Source of the DNA: Ohtaekwangia sp966211525 | GTDB taxonomy: Bacteria > Bacteroidota > Bacteroidia > Cytophagales > Cyclobacteriaceae | DNA: 64,000 nt | Direction of reading: 5' to 3' | Assembly (NCBI GenBank): GCA_966211525.1 | Contig: CBIHOZ010000017.1 | Location: forward strand, 1 to 64,000 | In this document: positions 1-8,777 of the stretch, in pieces | Layout: every line of letters begins with the position of its first letter | How positions within the stretch are numbered: the stretch's first letter is position 1 | Position numbers and translations under genes: made by a program | The notes under the pieces: model-generated | Database searches by the model: none | Told to the model about the DNA's origin: nothing | What the model saw: only the letters and a program-made list of their open reading frames with translations

Positions 1-3000
1 TGAGTTCTGCACGTGCACCGGAAGTTGTTGCCTCCTGCGGATCAATGGATGTTATACTATGCCCAATGGTAGGCCCGTTGATTTTTACAAAATGAAGTCC
101 CATTGTTTTTGCGAGATACTCCATCAATGTAGTTTTACCATAGCCCGGAGGAGACACGAGTAACAACATCCCCATGCGAGCCGTACGTTTGTCGTCACCT
201 GCTGCACCAATCTGTTTGGCAAGGTTAGCACCGATCAACGGAAAGTATACTTCATTGATGAGGCGATTACGAACAAACGAACTCAATACCTTTGGCTCCA
301 GTTCGCTGATCTTTAACTGCTGGCGATACTCCTGCACCAATTGTTCCTTGAGTTGATTGAACGATGTAAACGCAGGAACGATTGTATCGAAGTACCCGCG
401 CAGCTTCTTCATGAAGTGATGAAAGTTCAGTATATATTTACCTTCACCCGGTATCACGGCATGTGTGCCTTTTAACCCGGTGAGTTCAATCGAATCTGCG
501 GCAGGCCGTTCGCGGTACGCATGGTCTTTGAAAAGAAGCAGACAGGCGGCCTCGTCAATATATAGTTCATCCGCTGTCACCGATGGTGTTTGAAGAAACG
601 CACGCAGCCAGCTTTGAATTATATAAAATCGCTCACCTGTATCGAAGCCCGTGTTATTTACTTCCTGCAGGAATAGTGCCGCCCGCTTTTGTGCCGTTAA
701 ATACTCATCAAATGCTTTCCGAAGGTGCAGCGCCTGTTGACTGCATGTAAAATGTCTGGCGGTGGAAAGTTCCAGATATAGGTATAGTGCTACATCATTC
801 GCATCTACCGATTCGTATGCAACCTTCGACTGCGAGAATTGTGATGACAACTCTTTTTCTACAAACCCGGCACGCTTGCTTTGGGGGAAACTCTCCTGTA
901 TGGCATAGGCTGCCGTGATCAGCTGTTGCAACTTGCTGCGCGAAGCTTCGTCCAACCCAAACCAGAACAGTTGAGCCGCTACGCGAACCGAAGGTGGAAA
1001 CTGAAGTATATCCAGCTCCGCCTGAAGTTTTTTAAGTCCCTGGTATATAACGGCCGCATCAGTGTTGTGAACTCCTTTGAGATAGGCCGCTGCATAATCG
1101 CGCTCGGTCCGATCATTCAGAAAAGTCTCATAGTTCCAGGATGTGTTATACTGCAGACTTTCCAGGTACGTTTGATAGGCCAGATATTCCGAACGATATA
1201 CTTCTGTATTTTCAGAGATCAGCTCCTGCTCCCATATAGCACGATGCTGATATAGTGATTCAGCCGTTACCTGTTTATAGAAGCTCGTTCCCAGGAGATG
1301 AAAAAACAAATTCTCATTTCTGCGGATGATCGTAAGATCAAGCACCTGTTTATTTACAATGAACTTGTAATTACCGAGTGCTATTATATTCTGACCATCA
1401 ACAAAAAGATCTGTCTTGTCTTTGAGATTTCGTAATGCCGTTTCCTGTGCGACTTTAACGAGATTCTCGAGATTTTCTGCTTTCGCCACATCACCGAGTT
1501 CTTTTAACTCGTCCATCAGGTTACGCACTTTGTCTACCATCAGGTCGGTAGAGAAAAACGCATATATACTTTCTTTGTCATTAAAAGACTGCGCTTTGTT
1601 CTCGATGTTTTTCAGAACACGCAAACCAATCTGTTCCAGTGCTGTCGTACGCTTGTTCAGTTGTGCGATCAGCATTTCCTTTTTGCCATTGAAAGCTTTG
1701 ATGACCTCGTCACGCTTGTCTGCAATCTTCAGAACAAATTCATCAAAGTCTGCAAACTTGCTTTCCAGTTCCTCCACTTGTATACCGACCTTCGTGAAAT
1801 ACTCTTCACATTTTTCCGGAGTCGTGGAGAGGTCTAGAAAGTTTACTATACTCTGATCGAGCAACGTAAGTTGTGCATAAAACTGTCCGGTTGATTCCTG
1901 CGCTCGCAAGGCAGTGATTACGCGAACCAACTCTGCCTTCACTTCATTCAGTGATGCAAAGATCAGCGAGATCTTTTCAACGATACGTGTAGTCTGTGTG
2001 GTGTCTTCAATCTTGAGACTGTTCAGAATATCGATCAGCATCTCCAGTCCCGAAGAAATTTCCTTTACACTTTGTTCTACCGGTTGAGCATCGATAACTT
2101 TTGTAACAAGACTTGCTGCTTTTCTAAGCTCGGCAACTTTTTCCGCGTAAGGCGCTAATGCTTCTTCTTTCAGCAGGAAAGCAACGGTGTCCTGTGACAG
2201 CGAGCTGTTGTATTGCGCGAGTGTTTCTTTCAGTACCCCCACTGCATTCGTATCGATATACCGAATGTTCTGCAGATCGATAACGGCACCCTGCATACTC
2301 CGTGTGGCTGCCAGTAATTTTACAAGCTGGTCCAGTGACGTGATGGTTGCGCCTTTCACATCGATCACGAGTTGATCCACCCGCTTCTGCATGCCGATGA
2401 GATTGTCTTTGGCATGCTGGCGTTGCGCCTGCACTTTTGCAAATTCATCGATAGCCGTGTTAGCTATATTTCGAATCTGTGTAAGCGGAGTTGCGAGATC
2501 AAATGTAGCTTCATCTTTTAACCAGAAGTATGAATCGACTATATCATTCGCGCGCTTGTGTATATCTTCATAAAGATCTTCGTAGCTGTCTTCTTTTTGT
2601 AAAAGCTGTATGATTTCCTGGCTTTCACTCATCGCGCTCACGATGTCTTTATTACCAATCTTATACAGCACGTTATTACTCATGGCTGTATTTTCCTGGA
2701 GCGTAGCGGTATAAGGCGTTTGCCAGATCTGTACCTGGTGATGTCTCACGGCTTCATTCTCCGATCGGAAATATACCAGCATACCATCATTGAATACCGT
2801 AAAACCGTTACAGATGATCGGAGTCTCTACCTGTTGTGCGATCATGTTGTACGACATCAGCACATAGGTATTGGTCTGCTTCTGATAGAATATATACAGG
2901 AAGTCTTCACCGTTGGGAGATGTAATACTGTTACTATATTCCAACTCCGTTATGTTGAGCTCGAATATTTTATGTTCTCCGTTTTGCAGGTAATAACCAT

Positions 3001-3922
3001 TCGGGAAAACTATACCCTGGTTATCCGGCAGCAAAACACCAGCCTCAAGCAGACTGTTGATCGGGAGAACCTGTTTGGTTCGCACATTGAAAATATAGGC
3101 GCGAAAGTTCTCTCCATACGGTTTTATCTTGATCGGTATAAGATTTCCAAGATCAGCATAGTGATATTCGGCATCATCCAGCTGCTGATCTTTATTCAAC
3201 ACAGGCTCCGAGTAAATTCCTTTACCGGTATCGGTGTTGTTTTCAATTTTAAAAGTAATATCACCGTGAAGTGCTTCGATGAATACTTTATCTAAAATTG
3301 ATATATGCGGATATAGACCTAACCGGCGATTGCCGAGTTCAGTCTTTACCCAATCAAATTCGTGTTGAGGTGCCCGCTTTACTTCATGTATACTCCGGTC
3401 ATCCAGATATACCAGTTTGTCGTCTTTGATCAACCATTTAAAAGCCTTCCGGTCGTCAGGACTTTTACTGGTTTGAAAGATCATATATAGGTGATTCTCG
3501 GTCTTTACAAACTTCGCAAAGATCGAGTCCCTGTAGTATTTGTAAAGATTGCTGAAGTCTGTAACGAAGCTTTCGTCTTCAATCAACGTAAGCGGTTCCG
3601 GAGCGAAGTGATCTCCGGTAAATTTATATATACTGAAAACATCGCTGAGCTTAATGTTTTCGCGCAAACCAAAATGAACGTTATAGCCGAAGATAGTAAG
3701 ATTACCGAAGGCCATAATGCCGCGTGGCACTCCACTGTTCACGGTAGTGATGCGTTGGTTGGCGACCAGTTGAAACCCGGTGGAATTGAATATCTCCTTG
3801 CGGGCGTTATTCAGCTTCGCGAGTCTTTCCGACAAATTCAACCGTTGTTCTTCGAGTCGCTTCCGGATGATCTCGTATGTTCCGGAATCCAATATTGTAT
3901 TTGTGTTTTCAGTACCTGCCAT
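1..3922 (-). CDS. Giant AAA+ ATPase (DUF3686-type, 'DNA repair ATPase' family), C-terminus cut by window edge
   Basis: The frame is open from an ATG at 3922 to the left edge, about 1307 residues, and the 3' end is missing. The N-terminus begins MAGTENTNTILDSGTYEIIR. Roughly the first 400 residues look beta-rich. A long helical, coiled-coil-like middle section follows, then a DUF3686-like part. A Walker A motif, PPGYGKT, lies at about residues 1258-1264, so the AAA+ module sits at the extreme C-terminus and its Walker B and arginine finger fall outside the window. Family members are usually annotated 'DNA repair ATPase', but I know of no direct evidence for DNA repair. It is the last visible gene of the PspA/flotillin operon, 140 bp after flotillin. 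That context favours an ATP-driven remodelling role at the membrane (inference). The family assignment is from remembered resemblance and is fairly secure; the function is not. Confidence 0.85.
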   Translation of the reverse strand, partial: MAGTENTNTILDSGTYEIIRKRLEEQRLNLSERLAKLNNARKEIFNSTGFQLVANQRITTVNSGVPRGIMAFGNLTIFGYNVHFGLRENIKLSDVFSIYKFTGDHFAPEPLTLIEDESFVTDFSNLYKYYRDSIFAKFVKTENHLYMIFQTSKSPDDRKAFKWLIKDDKLVYLDDRSIHEVKRAPQHEFDWVKTELGNRRLGLYPHISILDKVFIEALHGDITFKIENNTDTGKGIYSEPVLNKDQQLDDAEYHYADLGNLIPIKIKPYGENFRAYIFNVRTKQVLPINSLLEAGVLLPDNQGIVFPNGYYLQNGEHKIFELNITELEYSNSITSPNGEDFLYIFYQKQTNTYVLMSYNMIAQQVETPIICNGFTVFNDGMLVYFRSENEAVRHHQVQIWQTPYTATLQENTAMSNNVLYKIGNKDIVSAMSESQEIIQLLQKEDSYEDLYEDIHKRANDIVDSYFWLKDEATFDLATPLTQIRNIANTAIDEFAKVQAQRQHAKDNLIGMQKRVDQLVIDVKGATITSLDQLVKLLAATRSMQGAVIDLQNIRYIDTNAVGVLKETLAQYNSSLSQDTVAFLLKEEALAPYAEKVAELRKAASLVTKVIDAQPVEQSVKEISSGLEMLIDILNSLKIEDTTQTTRIVEKISLIFASLNEVKAELVRVITALRAQESTGQFYAQLTLLDQSIVNFLDLSTTPEKCEEYFTKVGIQVEELESKFADFDEFVLKIADKRDEVIKAFNGKKEMLIAQLNKRTTALEQIGLRVLKNIENKAQSFNDKESIYAFFSTDLMVDKVRNLMDELKELGDVAKAENLENLVKVAQETALRNLKDKTDLFVDGQNIIALGNYKFIVNKQVLDLTIIRRNENLFFHLLGTSFYKQVTAESLYQHRAIWEQELISENTEVYRSEYLAYQTYLESLQYNTSWNYETFLNDRTERDYAAAYLKGVHNTDAAVIYQGLKKLQAELDILQFPPSVRVAAQLFWFGLDEASRSKLQQLITAAYAIQESFPQSKRAGFVEKELSSQFSQSKVAYESVDANDVALYLYLELSTARHFTCSQQALHLRKAFDEYLTAQKRAALFLQEVNNTGFDTGERFYIIQSWLRAFLQTPSVTADELYIDEAACLLLFKDHAYRERPAADSIELTGLKGTHAVIPGEGKYILNFHHFMKKLRGYFDTIVPAFTSFNQLKEQLVQEYRQQLKISELEPKVLSSFVRNRLINEVYFPLIGANLAKQIGAAGDDKRTARMGMLLLVSPPGYGKTTLMEYLAKTMGLHFVKINGPTIGHSITSIDPQEATTSGARAEL

Positions 3923-3984
3923 TAGGGAAAAAGATAAACGCTGATGAACATCTATACATCTGTAAAAATTACTGCCACACCGGC

Positions 3985-4015
3985 TGAACCGGGACGGTTG
4001 TGAAGTCCCGGTTCA
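3985..4015 (-). other. Strong hairpin between flotillin and the AAA+ ATPase
   Basis: TGAACCGGGAC pairs perfectly with GTCCCGGTTCA (11 bp) across a 9-nt loop. It lies after the flotillin stop and about 60 nt before the ATPase ATG. On the minus strand a short T tract (ATTTTTA) follows only about 16 nt later, so it is not a textbook intrinsic terminator. It may be an attenuator or mRNA-processing element that lowers ATPase expression relative to the upstream genes. Confidence 0.55.
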
Positions 4016-4062
4016 AGGCTGATGAATTTCGGCTCCGCTGAGAACCATCGGTAATGGATGTA

Positions 4063-6090
4063 CTACAGCTTCCTGTTCGACAATCCCAGGCTATTTGCCA
4101 GGTTCGCGAGATTCAGTAATGATGGTCGATCTTCCTCAGAACTATTCTGCTGCATCTTCAGAATCAAACTTGAAATAGTCAGGTTTTTAATATCGTTCGA
4201 GGTGATATTATACTTTGCTGCGAAGTCGCGAATGCGCGTCAGGAGATCGCCACCATTCCCTCCTTCTCCGAGTATAGCAGTTTTGATCTGTGTTGCATTT
4301 TCACTTTCGTTGATCAAACGATCAAAACCTTTCGCGTTCGAAACCTGGTTGACTATATTCTGGAAGAACATGGTTTCACCACCCACGATATCAATCTTCG
4401 CAGACTTCAATGCCTCGCCTAATATAGCGGCCTGTGACTGCGCGATCTGTGTTTGAATGTTGATCTGCGCAAGTGCTATATCTCTTTCTTTTGCGAGCAA
4501 CAGTTTAAACTCTTCGTGATCTTTTCCTACACCGTCCAGCTTCTTCATCGCTTCGGCTTTCTCCTGTATACCGGCAGCTTCTGCCAACGCTTTTTCTTTT
4601 GTTACCTCAGCCTCTGTTAAACCTTCTTTACGTTTCGCTTCGGCAACTTTCTCAATGATGGACGCATCTACTATACCTTGTCTTTCGGATGCTTCTGCTT
4701 TGGCGAGCATTACTTCTGCTTCAGAAAGTCCTTTCGTTGCTTCTTCACGAGCCTGCGCTTCTGCTAATATCTTACGCGCTTCTGCCTGTTTCACCGCTGC
4801 CTCTTTCTTGGCATCGGCATCAATGATCAATTGTTTTGCTTTTTCTTCTGCAGCTTTCTTCTCGGCCTCTGCAGCTTTAACAGTATAGATAAGTTTCTCT
4901 TCCGCCTGCTGACTTGCCTGTGTAATACCAACCGTCTTGTTACGCTCCACTTCGCGGAAAGCTTCGAGGTCTTTTACACCTTGCTGCTCTTCTACCACAC
5001 CTTTTTCAAGACGTACGCGATCGCGGATAACATCCTGAATATTCTTACGCTCTACTTCTACAGTTTTCTCTTTTTCAATCTGCGCCAGTGTTACGATCTT
5101 CTCGCGCTCAGTAGCTTCCAATGCGCGGTCTTTTTCTACACGCTCGGTTTCTACAGCATTGGTGCGTTGTTTATTTTTTTCCGCAATGATGATCTGACGT
5201 AATTTATTTTCTTCCTGTACAGCAAGCGATTCTTCTGTCTTGATGCGAACGCTTTCAGACTTGAGTCTTTCTTCTTCTCTTACTTTAAGTATCTCCGCTT
5301 GTTCGCGTGCCTTTACGTTATCAATTTCTCTGCGCTGCTTTTCTTCTTTCTCCGCCATCTGACGCTCGAGTTCCAATATAGCTTCACGTGCTTCGACATC
5401 CTGCTTCTTGATCACTTTCTCTTCTTCACGTTTGATCAGGTTCGCTTTTATATTCTGCGCGGCAGTAAGCTCGGTAATCTTTTTGATACCCTGGGAGTCA
5501 AGTATATTTTGCGGACTCAGAAACTTTATTTCAGTCTGCTCGAGAAAATCGATCGCGCAGTCGTCAAGTATATATCCGTTAAGATCGGTTCCGATGATGT
5601 TCAGAATTTCTGTTCTGAATTCACGGCGAGCTTCATATAGTTCTATGAAATCAAACTTCTTCCCTACGGTTTTCAGTGCTTCCGAAAATTTTGCTTCGAA
5701 GAGATTACAAAGTGTCTCAATGTCACTGGCTCTTTCTGTACCGATGATCTGCGCTACATTCAGCACATCATCAACATTCTTGTTTACGCGAACGAAGAAT
5801 GCAACTTTTATATCCGCGCGGATATTGTCTTTACAAATAAGACCATCCTGCTCAAGACGATCGATCTGTAATTTCTTTACAGAGATATCCATGATCTCCA
5901 TCTGGTGAAGAATAGGTATAACATACATACCCTTGTTGAAGGCGACTTTACCACCGCCAACACCTGTGCGCACAATCGCTTTACCCTGCGGAATCTTTTT
6001 GTAAAAAGTCGCGAAAGCAAAGAGAACGATGAAAATAAAGAATACAATTCCGCCAAGAAGCAATAAGCTAATGCCACCAAGTAGATCCAT
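4063..6090 (-). CDS. Flotillin-family (SPFH/band 7) membrane scaffold protein, YqiK-like
   Basis: 675 residues. An N-terminal hydrophobic segment at about residues 8-30 is followed by an SPFH/band-7 domain (about 35-200). Then comes a very long charged Glu/Lys/Ala/Arg-rich coiled coil (about 210-540) with repeats typical of flotillin domains, and a short C-terminal tail. Flotillins oligomerise on the cytoplasmic face of the membrane and organise membrane domains. The gene ends with TAG, showing that TAG is a working stop codon here. It lies 63 bp downstream of the OB-fold DUF1449 gene. The flotillin plus NfeD/OB-fold-like partner pairing is well known (compare YqiJ/YqiK in E. coli). The start at 6090 gives the membrane anchor at once. 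Family call secure; exact role inferred from context. Confidence 0.93.
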   Translation of the reverse strand: MDLLGGISLLLLGGIVFFIFIVLFAFATFYKKIPQGKAIVRTGVGGGKVAFNKGMYVIPILHQMEIMDISVKKLQIDRLEQDGLICKDNIRADIKVAFFVRVNKNVDDVLNVAQIIGTERASDIETLCNLFEAKFSEALKTVGKKFDFIELYEARREFRTEILNIIGTDLNGYILDDCAIDFLEQTEIKFLSPQNILDSQGIKKITELTAAQNIKANLIKREEEKVIKKQDVEAREAILELERQMAEKEEKQRREIDNVKAREQAEILKVREEERLKSESVRIKTEESLAVQEENKLRQIIIAEKNKQRTNAVETERVEKDRALEATEREKIVTLAQIEKEKTVEVERKNIQDVIRDRVRLEKGVVEEQQGVKDLEAFREVERNKTVGITQASQQAEEKLIYTVKAAEAEKKAAEEKAKQLIIDADAKKEAAVKQAEARKILAEAQAREEATKGLSEAEVMLAKAEASERQGIVDASIIEKVAEAKRKEGLTEAEVTKEKALAEAAGIQEKAEAMKKLDGVGKDHEEFKLLLAKERDIALAQINIQTQIAQSQAAILGEALKSAKIDIVGGETMFFQNIVNQVSNAKGFDRLINESENATQIKTAILGEGGNGGDLLTRIRDFAAKYNITSNDIKNLTISSLILKMQQNSSEEDRPSLLNLANLANSLGLSNRKL

Positions 6091-6153
6091 AATAAAGGGA
6101 AAGTTTAAAGGTTAGAATTATAGTTGTAAAGGTTTATATAGAGTCTTATAAGG

Positions 6154-6834
6154 TCAAACGATGTTGGAAAGTGTAATCTCAGGCACAACCAGGTAAAACT
6201 TCTTATCAGATGATTCGTCTGTAATCATCACCTCGGCATCATACGCTATCGATTCACCGGTTTTACTTTTTACATTGATGCGGATAATATCACTTTGAAT
6301 TTTTACTTCGGCAGCACCGATGGTATCACCGGAAATTGTAGATCGCATGCGCGCGATCCTTCCCAGTAACTCCTGCGGTTCTTCTCCATTATACCCCATG
6401 GCATCGTAAACTTTGATTAATGGTTTTGTTACATACCTGGTAACAAGATACGCGACAAAAAAAACGGGTATAAGAATGACTACCGATTTCCAGCCCCAAC
6501 TGGTGAGTCCCAGAAATACCGATGATGTTAAAGTAATAATCCAGGCTATGAATTTGAAAACAGAATATACCACCATGAATGGCACCTTGCCGATATTCAC
6601 AAATTCCAATGCCTTCTGAAAAAAGCTTTTGTCTCCGCTTGCATCATCAGCGTCAGCATCAACATCGGTATCTACATCGGCACCATGTACGGGAACGTCC
6701 GTGTCCACACCTGCATCGCCAAACAGATCTCCGGCAATGAATGTCGTTATCCAATATATAGCAGTAACTCCGGTGAGAACGGTCATGATCGCATTGCTCA
6801 GCGGATGAAAAAGCAGGTCGGTTATACTTGCCAT
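6154..6834 (-). CDS. DUF1449 / YqiJ-like membrane protein with C-terminal OB-fold
   Basis: 226 residues. A first hydrophobic segment (about 13-35) is followed by a linker at about 40-68 made almost entirely of Asp, Ala, Val and Thr (for example DVDTDVDADADD). Two more membrane segments lie at about 80-130. The C-terminal portion (about 150-226) is soluble and beta-rich, matching the OB-fold of NfeD/YqiJ proteins. These act as partners of flotillins. The gene sits 24 bp after pspA and 63 bp before the flotillin gene, in one operon. The acidic linker is unusually repetitive and probably lies outside the OB domain. Assignment is from architecture and gene neighbourhood. Confidence 0.82.
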   Translation of the reverse strand: MASITDLLFHPLSNAIMTVLTGVTAIYWITTFIAGDLFGDAGVDTDVPVHGADVDTDVDADADDASGDKSFFQKALEFVNIGKVPFMVVYSVFKFIAWIITLTSSVFLGLTSWGWKSVVILIPVFFVAYLVTRYVTKPLIKVYDAMGYNGEEPQELLGRIARMRSTISGDTIGAAEVKIQSDIIRINVKSKTGESIAYDAEVMITDESSDKKFYLVVPEITLSNIV

Positions 6835-6858
6835 CGGTAGGTAGAACAGGTTAACAGG

Positions 6859-7560
6859 TTACGATATACCTAATTTTTGCTTGATAGCCTGAAGATCTTT
6901 TTCAATAGACAATGAATCGTCCTTCAGCAAACTATCCAGCTCGTCTTTCTTGCTGTTTTTTTCACGGGATATTTCACCATAGGCCCGTGCGAGTGCTTCC
7001 TGATCTTCTACTTTGGTTCGCATGCGCTCGAGCATCGCTATTATACCATTGTTATCAACATGCGCCAGTTGTTTGTTTACTTGTTCGGTAGCTTTACTGA
7101 CCTTCACCCGCGCCTTCAACGTGCGTAGCTCCTTCTCCCACTTCTCCATATTCTCTTTTAGAATTTCGGTGTTGCGCAGCATCTCGCGGGAAGATTGTTG
7201 CAATGCATTCACCTGGTGCCCGAGCTCTTCTGATTCGATATAGTATTTTTTATGAAGCGACAACGCTTCACGCGCAAGCTCTTCAGCCTTGACCAGGTCT
7301 ACTTGTCCTGACTGCGCCTTTTGCATAATCAATATAGCTTTTTCAGCATAATTTCTTGACTCCTGTTGCACCTGAAGTTGATTATTCTCAGTACGTATAG
7401 CCAGTGCTTTTACTTTAGCATAAGCTTCCGTTGCTTCGGTAAGATCCGCGCGCAGTTCGCGAAGTCCCTGTTCCGTCATCTTGATAGGATCTTCCATCTT
7501 ATCAACTGCTGCATGGATTTCAGCCTGTCCTATTCTGAAAAGTCTTTTGAAAATATTCAT
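6859..7560 (-). CDS. PspA/IM30 family membrane-stress protein
   Basis: 233 residues, nearly all helical, with the standard opening MNIFKRLFRIGQAEIHAAVD and the PspA signature around 'DPIKMTEQGLRELRADL'. PspA/IM30/Vipp1 proteins are bacterial ESCRT-III homologues that form rods and rings on the inner leaflet and stabilise damaged membranes. This one resembles the YjfJ-like branch found beside DUF2170 genes rather than the classical pspABC operon: no pspB, pspC or pspF is present. It is the second gene of the operon, 44 bp after the DUF2170 gene and 24 bp before the DUF1449 gene. Control is probably by the XRE regulator encoded divergently. Confidence 0.92.
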   Translation of the reverse strand: MNIFKRLFRIGQAEIHAAVDKMEDPIKMTEQGLRELRADLTEATEAYAKVKALAIRTENNQLQVQQESRNYAEKAILIMQKAQSGQVDLVKAEELAREALSLHKKYYIESEELGHQVNALQQSSREMLRNTEILKENMEKWEKELRTLKARVKVSKATEQVNKQLAHVDNNGIIAMLERMRTKVEDQEALARAYGEISREKNSKKDELDSLLKDDSLSIEKDLQAIKQKLGIS

Positions 7561-7604
7561 GACTGATAATTTTTAAGTGTTAAAAACAATCGTGCGTCTG
7601 ATAA

Positions 7605-7997
7605 TTATAGCTTGGAGAAATCAATGATCTGTTGCGAGAACTCACTCAGTAACAATCCAAGCGAATTCAACGCGCTCTCAAATTCATTGAAGTCTATATT
7701 TTGAAGTTGCATGGTATACCGGAACAATACCCGGTCGCCCTCCTCATTAATTACGAAAGCCCCGTGAATGGTATCCCGGTTTTTCTGTAACAGTTTTTTA
7801 AACATGTCGAGATTATCTTCCCGAAACGAAAACAGAAACTGTTCCATAATAAGAATAGGCGGTGCTATACCGAGAATCAGATTATGGATTCCATCGGGTT
7901 GGTTGTCGATCTTGAGTATACCATGCTGCTCATTCTTATACAGTATCCTACAGTTAAGCCTGAGTGCGAAATCTTCGATGGTCTCAAAATGATTCAT
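7605..7997 (-). CDS. DUF2170 (YjfI-like) small cytoplasmic protein
   Basis: 130 residues, beginning MNHFETIEDFALRLNCRI, with no signal peptide or membrane segment. The size, the mixed alpha/beta pattern and the position immediately before a PspA-like gene match the DUF2170/YjfI family, whose biochemical role is not known to me. It is the first gene of the operon, with its ATG 24 nt downstream of a clear TAGATTTG promoter box. Homologues beside yjfJ-type PspA genes are presumed to be accessory or regulatory partners. Confidence 0.75.
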   Translation of the reverse strand: MNHFETIEDFALRLNCRILYKNEQHGILKIDNQPDGIHNLILGIAPPILIMEQFLFSFREDNLDMFKKLLQKNRDTIHGAFVINEEGDRVLFRYTMQLQNIDFNEFESALNSLGLLLSEFSQQIIDFSKL

Positions 7998-8020
7998 GCG
8001 TTTAGTTTCTGCTGACTGAA

Positions 8021-8052
8021 CAAATCTACCAACTACTTTTTACAATTGCAAA
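8021..8052 (-). promoter_or_regulatory. Promoter of the DUF2170-PspA-flotillin-ATPase operon
   Basis: On the minus strand, TTTG (8052-8049), a 20-nt spacer and TAGATTTG (8028-8021) match the Bacteroidota TTTG / TAnnTTTG primary sigma consensus exactly. The box ends 23 nt before the DUF2170 ATG, predicting a short 5' leader. Confidence 0.75.
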
Positions 8053-8067
8053 AAATATTAGCATTGT
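8042..8067. promoter_or_regulatory. Probable operator dyad shared by both divergent promoters
   Basis: ACAATTGC and GCATTGT form an imperfect inverted repeat separated by 11 bp. The left arm covers the -33 element of the minus-strand promoter and the right arm covers the -33 element of the plus-strand promoter. A regulator bound here would block both. The XRE protein encoded next door is the obvious candidate (inference). Confidence 0.5.
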
Positions 8068-8093
8068 GATAATAAAAATTACAATTATATTTG
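8064..8093 (+). promoter_or_regulatory. Promoter of the XRE regulator, possibly giving a leaderless mRNA
   Basis: TTG (8064-8066), a 19-nt spacer and TATATTTG (8086-8093) match the Bacteroidota consensus. The regulator's ATG at 8100 lies only 6 nt after the box, so the predicted transcript would start at or very near the start codon. Confidence 0.65.
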
Positions 8094-8099
8094 ACGGAC

Positions 8100-8777
8100 A
8101 TGACAAAGATTGGCGCCAACATCAAGAAGATCAGAACGACCAAAGGGTTGAGTCAACAGGCATTTGCAGACTTATTCAGCTTAACAAGAGGGAATATCTC
8201 CTCGTATGAGGAAAACAGAGCAGAGCCCCGGATCGAAACTGTCATCCAGATTGCCAATTATTTTAGCATACCGCTCCATCAATTTATTACACAAAACCTT
8301 TCCATTCACGAGATACTGAAATATAACGGAGATAAATTAATTGAGGATGAAAATAGCGTTATAAATCTTCAACTCCGGCAGGTGCCTTTCATTAATGATG
8401 CCATCTATATGAAGGGCTCCTACCAGCAAGTGTCGTTTAATGATCTGGACAGTTTTCCGAAACTTGTGCTGCCGGAAGTAAATAATCGCAATATGCTGGC
8501 GCTTAGCTTTAATCCAAATATAGCGCACCACGAATCGCTGCCACTCTATAATATAGGTGATGTACTGGTCTTTGAAGAGATTACCCAACAGAATATACAT
8601 CTCTGCCCACAAAAGATTGGACTCTTCACTGCCGACCATGAAATCATAATCGGTAAGTACGAGATGAAGGACGAAAAAATGGATCTCGTATTAAACGATT
8701 TCAAAAAAGAACGATTCGACTTCAAGTCTGCCCAGCGATTCTGGAAACTGTTCGCTATATATCAGCACGAGAAATAA
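8100..8777 (+). CDS. XRE-family HTH regulator with S24-like C-terminal domain
   Basis: 225 residues from the ATG at 8100; an in-frame TTG at 8091 overlaps the promoter box and is less likely. A Cro/C1-type helix-turn-helix occupies about residues 5-60 (KGLSQQAFADLFSLTRGNIS). The C-terminal half resembles the LexA/S24 fold seen in CI-like repressors (PLYNIGDVLVFEE). I see no convincing catalytic Ser-Lys dyad, so it is probably a ligand-sensing or dimerisation domain rather than a self-cleaving one. It is transcribed divergently from the PspA/flotillin operon over a shared dyad and is the likely local regulator. The S24 assignment is tentative; the HTH is secure. Confidence 0.85.
   Translation: MTKIGANIKKIRTTKGLSQQAFADLFSLTRGNISSYEENRAEPRIETVIQIANYFSIPLHQFITQNLSIHEILKYNGDKLIEDENSVINLQLRQVPFINDAIYMKGSYQQVSFNDLDSFPKLVLPEVNNRNMLALSFNPNIAHHESLPLYNIGDVLVFEEITQQNIHLCPQKIGLFTADHEIIIGKYEMKDEKMDLVLNDFKKERFDFKSAQRFWKLFAIYQHEK

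Noticed and set aside
174..3925. Plus-strand open frames across the first 3.9 kb
   Set aside because: They are short and overlap a continuous minus-strand frame with a Walker A motif and sensible protein sequence, so they are antisense shadows of the AAA+ ATPase.
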